Assembly: GCA_947445775.1 (NCBI GenBank) | Contig: CANFEB010000005.1 | Coordinates: 36,465-100,464 of the forward strand | DNA: 64,000 nt | Reading direction: 5' to 3' | Origin: Oligoflexales bacterium | Lineage (GTDB): Bacteria > Bdellovibrionota_B > Oligoflexia > Oligoflexales > RGVZ01 | Shown here: in pieces, positions 1-9,683 of the stretch | How positions within the stretch are numbered: the first letter of the stretch is position 1 | Layout: every line of letters starts with the position of its first letter | Made by a program: the position numbers and the translations under genes | The notes under the pieces: model-generated | The model's input: only the letters and a program-made list of their open reading frames with translations | The model's database searches: none | Told to the model about the DNA's origin: nothing

Positions 1-62
1 GGAATTCATCCATGGGCTGGAATAGGGGGGATACTTCGTGATATGACAAGCGAAATCGAGGA

Positions 63-1196
63 TTGATGGTGAAAGTTGCATTTGTACATGACTGGCTGGT
101 GACTTGCCGCGGCGGCGAAAAGGTGCTTGAGGCCCTGTTGCCGCTGTTTCCCGAGGCGCCGGTGTTCACGCTGTTCTATGACGCCGAAAAAATGCCGGAG
201 TCTATTCAACGCCGCAAAATTTTTTTTCCTGCCGGACTGAATCGCTTGCGACCGATTCGCAAAGCATTGTTGCCATTTTTGCCCGCTGCCATTGAAGCTC
301 TGCCACTGTTTGATTTTGATTTGTTGATCAGCACATCTTCCTGTGTCGCGAAGGGGGCTCTGCCGGGGCCGCTGGCAAGCCACCTCTGCTATATCCATTC
401 CCCCATGCGTTATGTCTGGGATCAACGCAACGAATACCTCGACCGCTTGCCACGGATTCCGCTGTTGCGAACATTGATCAATCGTCTGTCGGCAGATCTG
501 CGTCAGTGGGATGTCGTGTCGGCTAAGCGTGTGGATCAGTTCGTGGCGAATTCCAGGTTCGTTCAACAACGCGTCCGCCGTTTTTATGGGCGTGATGCAG
601 TGGTTGTTTATCCGCCGGTGGATACCGACCGATTTTTGAACGTGGCGAAGGCCAGGCAGACGGCGACAAATCTTAGCCCGTGCCGGACCGGAGATTATTA
701 TCTCGTTGCGGGTGCTGCGGTTTCCTACAAACGTTTTGATCTAGCAGTTGATGCCTGCAAGAAACTTGGTAGAAAACTGGTGATTGCCGGAGATGGCCCC
801 GAGTGGTCGGCGCTGAAGCGTCGCGGCGGGTCTGCCGTGGAGTTGGTTCACCGACCCAATGACGCGACCTGGGAGGCCCTCATGGGCGGTGCCCGGGCTC
901 TCTTGTTTCCTGGCGTCGAGGATTTCGGTATCACAGGTGTTGAAGCCATGGCGGCCGGTGCACCAGTGATTGCGCAGCGGGCAGGTGGTGCCCTTGATTT
1001 TGTCGAGGAGGGCCGCAGCGGTTTATTTTTCGACCGCCCGGAAGTCGACGACCTTGTGAATGCGATCAAAAGCTTTGAAGAAAATTTTGCGTTGGATCCC
1101 CAGGCTTTGGAAACTCAGGCCCGCAGGTTTTCGACCGCCGCTTTCCAAAATGCGATGAAGCAGGAAATTGACCGCCTGCTGCGAAACCAGCCATGA
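63..1196 (+). CDS. Glycosyltransferase family 4 (WbaZ/mannosyltransferase-like)
   Basis: ORF; N-term VHDWLVTCRGGEKVLEAL, C-term PGVEDFGITGVEAMAAGAPVIA typical of GT4/group 1. Confidence 0.9.
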   Translation: MMVKVAFVHDWLVTCRGGEKVLEALLPLFPEAPVFTLFYDAEKMPESIQRRKIFFPAGLNRLRPIRKALLPFLPAAIEALPLFDFDLLISTSSCVAKGALPGPLASHLCYIHSPMRYVWDQRNEYLDRLPRIPLLRTLINRLSADLRQWDVVSAKRVDQFVANSRFVQQRVRRFYGRDAVVVYPPVDTDRFLNVAKARQTATNLSPCRTGDYYLVAGAAVSYKRFDLAVDACKKLGRKLVIAGDGPEWSALKRRGGSAVELVHRPNDATWEALMGGARALLFPGVEDFGITGVEAMAAGAPVIAQRAGGALDFVEEGRSGLFFDRPEVDDLVNAIKSFEENFALDPQALETQARRFSTAAFQNAMKQEIDRLLRNQP

Positions 1197-2572
1197 ACCA
1201 AAAACAAAAACAACTAGTCCGCATTGTCAGGCTCAGTATCGACATGGCTGCTGTCGTCATGGCTTGGCTGGCTGCGTATCAGGCCCGGTTTGCAATTTTC
1301 GAGACACCTAAAGGCATTCCGCCATTCGGGTTGTACCTGAAACTTGTTCCCTTCATCGTGGTGATCTGGGCGGTGGTCTTTTTTGCTAGTGGCTTTTACC
1401 GCCGCTCCCAAGGCCGGCGCTCGGCATTTGTTGAGGCCTTGGACATCATTCCTTCTTGCGGATTGGCCACGCTTGCCTTGGTGGCGTTCACATATTTTTA
1501 CGAAGAGTATCGTTACTCCCGGATTGTTATGATGGTGTTTGCGGGTCTTCAGCCGCTGTTGCTCATTGCCGGGCGTTCGTTTACCCGGAAGTTGTTTCGG
1601 TGGTACCGCCGCAAAAGCCCAACTCGCAACGTTTTGGTTGTTGCAACCAAGGCTCTTGCCAGCCAAGTGCTGGCGGCAACCGGAGAAATGGATTTGCTCC
1701 AGTCGCGGTGTGTGGGAACTGTGATCTTGGAAGACTCCAGCGCCGGTGTGGTCGTCGGTGCTCCCGACGATTGGCTGGAGCTGGTTGCAAGGCTTGAGGT
1801 CCATGCCATGGTGGTGGCTCTGCCCTATCGCATGCTTGGGGTCATCGAAGATCAATTGGCCGGGATAGCCGACCAGGTTCCCGACATCCGGATCATTCCT
1901 GATATGAGCCGCTTCACCCGGTTTGCATCTGGCATTGCCCTAGTCGACGGACAGCCCGTGATCAGCATCAACGAATCGCCACTGGCAGGGATGGGTCGCT
2001 TGATCAAGCGCGGCGTGGATATTTGCGGCGCTGTTGTGGGACTGGTTCTGTTTGGGCCGGTTATGGGGTTGATCGCGGTTTTAGTGCGATTGAGCTCACC
2101 GGGGCCAGTTCTTTACCGTCAAGAACGCATGGGCCTTGATGGCAACAGCTTCTGGATCCTGAAGTTTCGTTCCATGCCCGTGGATGCCGAAAAAAAATCT
2201 GGTGCGGTCTGGGCCAAGCCCGCTGACAACCGGGCCACCTGGCTGGGGAGTTTGCTCCGTAGCAGTAGTTTGGATGAGCTTCCGCAGTTTTTGAACGTCC
2301 TGCGTGGGGAGATGAGTCTGGTGGGTCCTCGCCCAGAACGTCCTGTATTTGTTGGTGAATTTAGAATGAAGATTCCCGGCTATATGCTGCGTCACAAGGT
2401 CAAGGCGGGGATCACCGGTTGGGCGCAAGTCAATGGTTGGCGGGGCGACACCAGTTTGGAAAAGCGCATCGAATGTGACCTTTTCTATATCCAGCATTGG
2501 TCGGTCTGGTTGGACCTTAGAATCATTTTTCTCACTGTTTTCAGGGGGTTCCTTAACAAGAACGCCTACTGA
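1193..2572 (+). CDS. Undecaprenyl-phosphate sugar phosphotransferase (polyprenyl glycosylphosphotransferase, WcaJ-like)
   Basis: N-terminal TM helices, C-terminal bacterial sugar transferase domain ([52 protein letters not shown]). Confidence 0.93.
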   Translation: MNQKQKQLVRIVRLSIDMAAVVMAWLAAYQARFAIFETPKGIPPFGLYLKLVPFIVVIWAVVFFASGFYRRSQGRRSAFVEALDIIPSCGLATLALVAFTYFYEEYRYSRIVMMVFAGLQPLLLIAGRSFTRKLFRWYRRKSPTRNVLVVATKALASQVLAATGEMDLLQSRCVGTVILEDSSAGVVVGAPDDWLELVARLEVHAMVVALPYRMLGVIEDQLAGIADQVPDIRIIPDMSRFTRFASGIALVDGQPVISINESPLAGMGRLIKRGVDICGAVVGLVLFGPVMGLIAVLVRLSSPGPVLYRQERMGLDGNSFWILKFRSMPVDAEKKSGAVWAKPADNRATWLGSLLRSSSLDELPQFLNVLRGEMSLVGPRPERPVFVGEFRMKIPGYMLRHKVKAGITGWAQVNGWRGDTSLEKRIECDLFYIQHWSVWLDLRIIFLTVFRGFLNKNAY

Positions 2573-2611
2573 CCTCTCTCTCTCTCTCTCTTTCTCTCTT
2601 TCTCTCTGCGC
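2573..2611. repeat. CT dinucleotide-rich tract
   Basis: cctctctctctctctctctttctctctttctctctg directly after the sugar transferase stop. Confidence 0.9.
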
Positions 2612-2646
2612 TATTTTATCGATTATATAGATTCTATTAAAAACCA

Positions 2647-2673
2647 TTGACACCATTAAAATGATATTATAAT
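2647..2673 (+). promoter_or_regulatory. Putative sigma70 promoter TTGACA-N15-TATAAT
   Basis: Perfect -35 (2647-2652) and -10 (2668-2673) hexamers; spacer is short (15 bp). Confidence 0.55.
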
Positions 2674-2788
2674 GTATGCCTATCGTTGGGGACCGGCCTA
2701 TCCACTAGGCCCCCCATGATAGTGGGCGTGATTCGGGCTAGTCGATGTTGTTGCTGTGTTTTCTGTTGCCGTTGTTGTGGGGTTGCCT

Positions 2789-3358
2789 GTGAATAGTTCC
2801 CGTTCCATTTTTCGGACTGCGTGTTTGGCATTTTTCGTTACTGCGTGCGGGATGCCAGTCCAAGACAAAAGCGTGAAAAATTTTATTCTGACTTGCGTGG
2901 ATGCGGACAGCGCCATGCACGATAGTTTTCGCGCATTGGTCCACCAATATAATACCGAAGCAGGCATTGAAGCCCTTCATTATTCTTCGATCGAAGGCGA
3001 TGCCAACAGTCCGATCTACCTGAGCAAAGGGTTAAACCTGCGCGATGGCAAAGTCGGTTGGGGGCAGTGGCTTTCCGAAACAGAAGAACGTCGCCGGTAT
3101 GTGCCTCAGCCAGAAGCCATCAGAACAACAAGCTATTCCATGAGGCTTGAGCTGGACGAAGAGTTCGTCAAATTGAAAATAAATTCAATCAAGGACGCAG
3201 ACAAGAACGACATCCGAAAGCTTTTCTATCACGAAGCCGGCCATGGCATGCAGATGCTGCACCATCCAGACCAGAGCAACGTGATGTATTACGACATCAC
3301 GGGTGAGAAGAATTTTACGGCTTATTTTGCCGACGTTCGCACTTTTTTCGCAAATTGA
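2789..3358 (+). CDS. Metzincin/matrixin-like zinc metalloprotease, putative lipoprotein
   Basis: HEAGHGMQMLH zinc motif followed by SNVMYY Met-turn; likely GTG start at 2789 giving a short lipoprotein signal (AFFVTAC); ORF track opens at 2756. Confidence 0.7.
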   Translation: MNSSRSIFRTACLAFFVTACGMPVQDKSVKNFILTCVDADSAMHDSFRALVHQYNTEAGIEALHYSSIEGDANSPIYLSKGLNLRDGKVGWGQWLSETEERRRYVPQPEAIRTTSYSMRLELDEEFVKLKINSIKDADKNDIRKLFYHEAGHGMQMLHHPDQSNVMYYDITGEKNFTAYFADVRTFFAN

Positions 3359-3370
3359 GGTTGAACTTTT

Positions 3371-4831
3371 ATGTTGATCCGAACGAATAAAAAGCAGAGT
3401 GCGGCAAGCGCCACCATCATCGCCACCATCGCCACCATCGGCATCGCCGGGACTTTGGCTGCCTGTGGCAAGACCGCTGCCAACTCCCCAGTGGAAACAG
3501 GGCCCGATGCTGAATCGCTGCTACCGTTTTTGCCAAATCAAGTCATGCGCACCATCACCACATCTCGTGGCATGGCCATGCAAATTCTCAATGATCGTAG
3601 AGATGCCATCAATCCAAAAGTTGTGCTGACCTTTCAGGGCAAAGGCACGGCTGTGACCTGGGATATTGGCGTGGTCAAGGCAGCCTACGAACGCATGCCG
3701 ATTCTGCGCGGCGAAGCTAATGCCCAGGGCATGGCGGCCGGCGATGTTGTGGTGACCGGAAACAGCAGCGGGGCATTGCTTGCCGCCTGGTTCAGCTGCC
3801 GGGGGATCACGGCCGAGTCCATCCAAGGCGCTCAGGGCATCAACAGTGGATTTCCCGAATCACTTGTAAAGGAAAATGTTGGCGAAAAGTTTAGGGAGAT
3901 TCTTGGGGCCATCAGCGATGGCAAGGAATTTGGCCAGCCGATGGACTTGATCATGCCCCTGGTGGATCAGATTGCCTTAGATGGCGCGTGTGTTCCGAAG
4001 CTACCAACCGTGATTTTGGCATCAAACCAAGATATTAACGATAACCGTCGCTGGCTTTTCACCGATGGGAGAAGTTCGCGTTCTTTTGACATCACCGATT
4101 TTTCCTACTCGCAGCGAAAAAGTTCCCTGACTTTCGATTCACAAAAAGTCGGTAAGATTTGCACCTACTTTGCTGATCCCGTCATGTTCCGTTACTTGAC
4201 GGAAAATATGACCCAGGAAGAACGCCTTTGCGACGTCCGCTTGATCGAAAATGGCGACGATATGAAGATGGCTATTTTGGCCAGCATTGCCGAGCCGACG
4301 TACTTTATTCCAGTCCAAGATCCTGTGGACGCCAAGCTCGTTCGTTTTGATGCCCCGGGCGTTGCGAAGACCCGTCGTGTTTATAACGGTGGATTTTCCA
4401 TGCCGGGCGTAGTCCAGGACGTAAAGCGTTTGTTTCCAGAAGCGCGTGCTATTGGCACCGGCCGCTGGGAATATAGCAATGCCGAGGTTGCGGTCATGTA
4501 CAGCTGGTACGATATCAACCTGAACAATCTTCAGGAGCGGTCGCGCTGGTGGAATGACCTCGAGACTTTTCCAACGGATGCGCAGAAGTCGAGGCTTCTC
4601 GAGCGGCCGGCTGGCCTGTCAGGTGCGGGACTGTCGCGTCGTTACCAGGAAGAAATCAATATGGGTTACCAGCGCGGGATCGCTTGTTTGCAGCCAGGGA
4701 ATGCCTGTTTGCCCGTGCGCAGCACAACATTTGGGCGCGATTCAAATAAGCCTGCTTTCACGAAGCCGGCCGGCCAACCGGGTGGGCTTGAGATCAAAAC
4801 TCGTCAGGGGCTCGATCCGTTTTTACAATAG
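3371..4831 (+). CDS. Patatin-like phospholipase domain lipoprotein
   Basis: Lipobox TLAACG; FQGKGTAVTWDIGVVKAA oxyanion-type loop, GNSSG (GxSxG) nucleophile elbow, YNGGFSMPG in place of the DGG motif. Confidence 0.7.
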   Translation: MLIRTNKKQSAASATIIATIATIGIAGTLAACGKTAANSPVETGPDAESLLPFLPNQVMRTITTSRGMAMQILNDRRDAINPKVVLTFQGKGTAVTWDIGVVKAAYERMPILRGEANAQGMAAGDVVVTGNSSGALLAAWFSCRGITAESIQGAQGINSGFPESLVKENVGEKFREILGAISDGKEFGQPMDLIMPLVDQIALDGACVPKLPTVILASNQDINDNRRWLFTDGRSSRSFDITDFSYSQRKSSLTFDSQKVGKICTYFADPVMFRYLTENMTQEERLCDVRLIENGDDMKMAILASIAEPTYFIPVQDPVDAKLVRFDAPGVAKTRRVYNGGFSMPGVVQDVKRLFPEARAIGTGRWEYSNAEVAVMYSWYDINLNNLQERSRWWNDLETFPTDAQKSRLLERPAGLSGAGLSRRYQEEINMGYQRGIACLQPGNACLPVRSTTFGRDSNKPAFTKPAGQPGGLEIKTRQGLDPFLQ

Positions 4832-6130
4832 CGGGCAATAGCGGTTTTCGAACCTCTGCTCCAGATCCAGGCATGGACTGGCGCGAAGCTGGGGCGGGCC
4901 GAAAGGCGAAGTCGCTTCGTAGGTGAAGCACCAGCCCGCTGAACGCTGAACCATGAAAACGCTGTGATCGGCGGCAGTCAGAATGCAGCCCGAGCGGACA
5001 GCTCCATTTGGTTCTGACTTCAAACCGTGGGCTTCCAGCATTTTTCCCCAGCAAGCCACGCACATTCCGTCAATAAAAACTCCAGAATCAAATGGTCGGT
5101 TCGCGTTCGGATCTTCTGGCGTGCAGGTGTCAATCCAGAGTTTGACCTTGCCGCACTCGGTGGCCGTGCAGTCCTCATGCTTCATATTGATGATGATTCC
5201 GCCCGGCTGAAGATCGACTTTGGCCAAGGGTTTTTCCCGATTGGCGGCCAGAAATTCTGCGGCCTCCTTGCCGCAGCGCGGCTCATCGGCAAGGCGTGCA
5301 AACGTGACGGATTCCAGTTTCAAATCAGAAAGAAGTTCGCCGGCGGCCGCCTGGGCTGTGCCATGGCAATTCGGCATCCCAAAGGTAGTCCTAGCCGCAG
5401 ACTGGCTGCGCGTTAGATCAATGACGAACGGGTCATTCCACGCCAAGTTAATATTTTTTGGATCCTTGACCTTATGAATGCGTTGGACGCCTTCATGACA
5501 AACGGGTGTCGCGACGCGCTTTTTGGCCTGATAACCGCTGCCACCTGGTGGGCAAGTCTCGCGAATGAAACAACCAGACTCGGTCATTCGAACTAAATCA
5601 GTGCAGTCGGGCGCCATCATTTCTGAGACGGCATCTGCAATCTTTTTTCTCACCCCAGAGGCATCGTCTGATGAGGAACACCAGTGGGTCATTCGTTCAC
5701 TGTAATGGACAACCAAGGCGTTGGTCAGGCTTTCGAGGCACAAAACGTTTTTGGCACCGCCGGCGGCGAAATCATCGGGCCAGTTTTGAACAATCCGGTT
5801 TTCAACGAGTTGATGCCAGCGGGTCGAGGTGACAGGATCCGCGATGCATTTCGATAAAATCGCGTTGGCGTCGGTAACTTCTTCGCGGCTTGCACCGTAG
5901 GTGTTGTTGTTGCAGGCCCGCTGAAGTGCTTCAGAGGTTTCCATGGTCCAGAGTTGCGCGGCATTGTTGCGGGGTGCAGTTGTTTGGCAGCCCTGTAAAA
6001 GGGCTGCCCCAAGCGCAACCAAAAGGGCTGCCCCAAGTGCAACTATAAAGTCTGCGCTTGGGGCATTTGGGCCGGTCAAAAAAAATCGTGGGTCAGTACG
6101 TTGCATGGGGAATATTGAGGGCATCGGCAA
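4823..6130 (-). CDS. Hypothetical Cys-rich lipoprotein
   Basis: Long ORF, lipobox ALLQGC; true start probably internal to the 6130 ORF start because the ORF overlaps ald. Confidence 0.65.
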   Translation of the reverse strand: MPMPSIFPMQRTDPRFFLTGPNAPSADFIVALGAALLVALGAALLQGCQTTAPRNNAAQLWTMETSEALQRACNNNTYGASREEVTDANAILSKCIADPVTSTRWHQLVENRIVQNWPDDFAAGGAKNVLCLESLTNALVVHYSERMTHWCSSSDDASGVRKKIADAVSEMMAPDCTDLVRMTESGCFIRETCPPGGSGYQAKKRVATPVCHEGVQRIHKVKDPKNINLAWNDPFVIDLTRSQSAARTTFGMPNCHGTAQAAAGELLSDLKLESVTFARLADEPRCGKEAAEFLAANREKPLAKVDLQPGGIIINMKHEDCTATECGKVKLWIDTCTPEDPNANRPFDSGVFIDGMCVACWGKMLEAHGLKSEPNGAVRSGCILTAADHSVFMVQRSAGWCFTYEATSPFGPPQLRASPCLDLEQRFENRYCPLL

Positions 6131-7193
6131 CGGCCTTGTGGGTCAACTTGCCATTAAAGCTGTTGAGCCCCTTACGCAATGCCTCTGATTCATCAAGGGC
6201 ACGGGCCAATCCTTTGTTGACGAGCTCCAGGGCGTACTTGATGGTGACGTTGGTCAGTGCGTAGGTCGAAGTCTTTGGCACATCACCGGGAATGTTGGTG
6301 ACGCCGTAGTGAAGAATGCCTTCTTCAATGAAGACAGGGTCATCGTGCGTGGTGGCACGGATGGTCTCGACGCAACCGCCTTGGTCGATGGCAACATCCA
6401 CGACGACAGAATCCGGCTCCATGGTGCGGACTATTTCGCGGCTGACCAGGCACGGAGCCTTGGCGCCGGTGATAAGCACCGCCCCGACCAATAGGTCTGC
6501 CTCACGGACTGCTTTGGAAATGTTTTCCGGATTCGACATCAATGTCTGGATGTTGTTTCCAAAAATATCGTCCAAGTAAGCCAACCGCGCTGGATTTACA
6601 TCCAAGATGGTGACTTGCGCGCCAAGGCCAATGGCCATCTTGGCCGAGTTAATGCCGACAACCCCGCCGCCAATGATGGCCACGCGACCGCGGGCTACAC
6701 CCGGAACCCCACCAAGTAAAACGCCTTTGCCGCCATTATGTTTTTGCAAACACTGGGCGCCGACTTGCACGGCCATGCGTCCGGCAACTTCACTCATGGG
6801 TGTGAGCAGTGGTAGGGATCCATTGGCGAGTTCGATGGTTTCATAGGCAATCGCAGTAACTTTACGGTCGAGCAATGCTTTGGCAAGTTCAGGAACTGCG
6901 GCAAGATGTAGGTAGGTGTACAAAATTTGGCCGGCACGCATCCGGGAATATTCTTCCGGGATCGGCTCCTTCACCTTCATGATCATCTCGGCATCATCCC
7001 AAACCTGCTTCGCCGAGTTTATGATGGTGGCTCCCGCAGCAACGTAGCGCGAGTCAGGAATGCCTGCGCCAATTCCTGCACCTTTTTCGATGATGACTTT
7101 GTGACCGCTAGCAACAAGGGCTTCAACACCACCTGGAACAACAGCAACACGATTTTCGCGGTTCTTAATTTCCTTGGGAATACCGATCAGCAT
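6093..7193 (-). CDS. ald: Alanine dehydrogenase
   Basis: [34 protein letters not shown]-binding [26 protein letters not shown]. Confidence 0.97.
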   Translation of the reverse strand: MLIGIPKEIKNRENRVAVVPGGVEALVASGHKVIIEKGAGIGAGIPDSRYVAAGATIINSAKQVWDDAEMIMKVKEPIPEEYSRMRAGQILYTYLHLAAVPELAKALLDRKVTAIAYETIELANGSLPLLTPMSEVAGRMAVQVGAQCLQKHNGGKGVLLGGVPGVARGRVAIIGGGVVGINSAKMAIGLGAQVTILDVNPARLAYLDDIFGNNIQTLMSNPENISKAVREADLLVGAVLITGAKAPCLVSREIVRTMEPDSVVVDVAIDQGGCVETIRATTHDDPVFIEEGILHYGVTNIPGDVPKTSTYALTNVTIKYALELVNKGLARALDESEALRKGLNSFNGKLTHKAVADALNIPHATY

Positions 7194-7226
7194 TTTTAGT
7201 CCTTTATGACTGGTCCGATTGGCGAA

Positions 7227-8027
7227 CTATAGCACCAGAGGGCATACGACGCTAAGGCCATCAAATGCCAGCTGGATATTTGTGGGTAATGACTCGCTTA
7301 TTGCGTGATAATCAATTTCATGGCCAAGATGCGTTATAACCCCCTGTTTTGCTTTAATTTTTTCGATAATGGCCACAGTCTCTGGGATGCTGCTATGGGT
7401 CGGGTGGGATTCCATCTTCAGACCGCTGGCGACGATTGTATGGACTTGGCCCTTCCACCTTTCCAGCAATTCTTCTGGCAGGCTTTTGAAATCCGTTGCG
7501 TAAACAAATGGCCCGACCTTGAAAACGCTGGTGGTCGCGTCGCCATGGTGAGCAGACGCCATCTCAACGTCAACTCCGAAAATGTTAAAAGCCAATCCGG
7601 GTATGATTTCGTGAAGGATCACCTTTGGTTTGGTTCCGTGATAGGCCGTGTTCTGGAAAGCATAGGAAAAGCGGGTTTGCAAATCGTCCAGATGTTGGCG
7701 GGCGGCGTGAATGAAAATGGGAACGTCGCTTTGGAAGAAAAAGGCCCGCAAGTCATCAAATCCGTGGCAATGATCGGAGTGCGTGTGGGTGTAGATGACG
7801 TGTTCGATGTTGCGCACGCCCTCGCGGATCATCTGCAGGCGAAATTCTGTCGCCGTGTCGAAAATAACATGCTGGCCCTCAGGAAAAGTGAGCATGATTG
7901 AAGATCGAGTCCGCTGATTTTTTGGGTCATTCGAAGTGCAAACGGCACAGGAGCAAGCAATCACCGGACATCCCGGCGAACTTCCGCAGCCAAGGATCGT
8001 AATCTTAATGTTTTGCTGACGGTGCAT
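7227..8027 (-). CDS. MBL-fold metallohydrolase (PhnP/PqqB-like)
   Basis: ITILGCGSSPGCPV, THTHSDHCHGFDDLR, HLGHEIDYH; internal Met at about 8027 preferred over 8135, overlapping the recQ 3' end. Confidence 0.85.
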   Translation of the reverse strand: MHRQQNIKITILGCGSSPGCPVIACSCAVCTSNDPKNQRTRSSIMLTFPEGQHVIFDTATEFRLQMIREGVRNIEHVIYTHTHSDHCHGFDDLRAFFFQSDVPIFIHAARQHLDDLQTRFSYAFQNTAYHGTKPKVILHEIIPGLAFNIFGVDVEMASAHHGDATTSVFKVGPFVYATDFKSLPEELLERWKGQVHTIVASGLKMESHPTHSSIPETVAIIEKIKAKQGVITHLGHEIDYHAISESLPTNIQLAFDGLSVVCPLVL

Positions 8028-9609
8028 GGCCGGAGGCTTTCTTCCGAGGTTTGGCGTTATCCGCGAGAGTTTCCTTGAAATATGAATCGAGAATGCGCTT
8101 TCCCGCAGACTTGGATCGCGCAGCGCTCTGGGCATAAAGGCGCATTTTTTCTAGTTTGAAAAATGATTCGTTGCGCCGGAATTCGTACCTCCTCCAAAAG
8201 GAATCCAAGTCCACCGGAACAGCGCCGGTGAAGAGCGTATTGTTCATTCCAAAAGCGTCGTCATGCCGATTGGAGGACGAACTTGTCATGCTTTTAAAAA
8301 GGTTTTCACGGCAGCCATATTCGATTGCAAACTCCACGTCGCGTTGTTTGGCCTTAGGATGTCCGCGAAGAAAAGCAGCAATCATCGCATCCCGGTCACG
8401 GCCAGAGGCAGCTGCCTGATCGCATTCCCGGATGCAGGTTTCCACAACAGCCCTGGCTAACACTGTTTCCGGGAATTGCATTTCAACCATGAAGCGCAGG
8501 GTATGGTAGTCCCGTGGGTGATAAACCAAGGTCGCAACCGCCGGACGTCCATCGCGGCCCGCTCGCCCTGTTTCCTGCAAATACTGCTCAAGATTTTGCG
8601 GCAGGCCCGCATGAATCACCGTCCGGATGTCGTGCTTGTCAATGCCCATGCCAAAGGCGCTGGTGGCCACCATGCACGGAATTTTTCCACTGAGAAAATC
8701 ATCCTGCTCCCGGGACCGTAGCGCACTGTCGAGGCCACCGTGGTACAGCGCCGCACGAATTTTTTTTCGGGAGATATCTGCGTGAATGGTTTCGGCCGAC
8801 TTTCGTGTGGCCGCATAGATGATCGTGGCTCCGGATTTTTCCAAAATTGAATCCACTGCGAGTTCGATCACAATTTTTGATTGATCTTTGAATGTGCCGG
8901 GCTGGATCACATTGAGCGAGATATTTTCGCGGGCAAAATCGGCGATGAACATCTGCGGATTGCGTAGCCCCAAATTAGTGATCATGTCGGACCTGATTCC
9001 TGGCGAAGCCGTCGCGGTCAGGGCCATGCGTATGGCAGCAGGGAAGGACTGTAGAAATAATCCAATGTTGCGGTACTCGGGCCGGAAGTTGAAGCCCCAC
9101 TGGCTGGAGCAGTGGGCTTCGTCCACTGCCACCAGGAAAACATCACGGCTCGCGGCCAGACGGTCCCGGAAATTGGCGTTGGCAAGCCGCTCGGGGGATA
9201 TGAACAGCAGGGCAGCCTTGCCGGAGTCGATATTTTGCCATTGCGCGGTCCGGTCTTCCTGGGACTGGGTGCGGTCAAACAGCGCGCATTCCAGGCCCCG
9301 GCTCTGCAGGCGCGTTGCCTGGTCACGCATCAATGCAATCAAGGGCGATACCACCAGCACGAGGCGGCGGGCAGAGGGAGGTAGCAGCATTTCAGAGGCT
9401 GCCGGCAAGGCAAAACAAAGGGTTTTGCCACTCCCCGTGGGGGAGACCGCCAGGCAGTCTTGGCTGGAATCTATGGCATCAAGCACCTGGAGCTGAAAGT
9501 CACGGAGTTTTTCCAAGCCAAAAACAGAACGCGCAGTTTGCGAGCGGGTGATGGCTTTTGTTGTGTCTAAAGGTCTTGCCGTCAGTGTTTGGATCGGATT
9601 TTGAATCAT
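8005..9609 (-). CDS. recQ: RecQ-family ATP-dependent DNA helicase
   Basis: SPTGSGKTLCFALPA, VDEAHCSSQWGFNFRPEY, QETGRAGRDG. Confidence 0.93.
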   Translation of the reverse strand: MIQNPIQTLTARPLDTTKAITRSQTARSVFGLEKLRDFQLQVLDAIDSSQDCLAVSPTGSGKTLCFALPAASEMLLPPSARRLVLVVSPLIALMRDQATRLQSRGLECALFDRTQSQEDRTAQWQNIDSGKAALLFISPERLANANFRDRLAASRDVFLVAVDEAHCSSQWGFNFRPEYRNIGLFLQSFPAAIRMALTATASPGIRSDMITNLGLRNPQMFIADFARENISLNVIQPGTFKDQSKIVIELAVDSILEKSGATIIYAATRKSAETIHADISRKKIRAALYHGGLDSALRSREQDDFLSGKIPCMVATSAFGMGIDKHDIRTVIHAGLPQNLEQYLQETGRAGRDGRPAVATLVYHPRDYHTLRFMVEMQFPETVLARAVVETCIRECDQAAASGRDRDAMIAAFLRGHPKAKQRDVEFAIEYGCRENLFKSMTSSSSNRHDDAFGMNNTLFTGAVPVDLDSFWRRYEFRRNESFFKLEKMRLYAQSAARSKSAGKRILDSYFKETLADNAKPRKKASGHAPSAKH

Positions 9610-9683
9610 CCATCCGTTTTACGTGAATTGACGGTCGCCGGGGAAGGGATATCTTGGCTATAATTGAGGATATGATATTGCCT

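Noticed and set aside
2096-2656. 186-aa minus-strand ORF with ERERERE repeat
   Set aside because: Repeat is a translation of the CT tract; rest is antisense to the sugar transferase.
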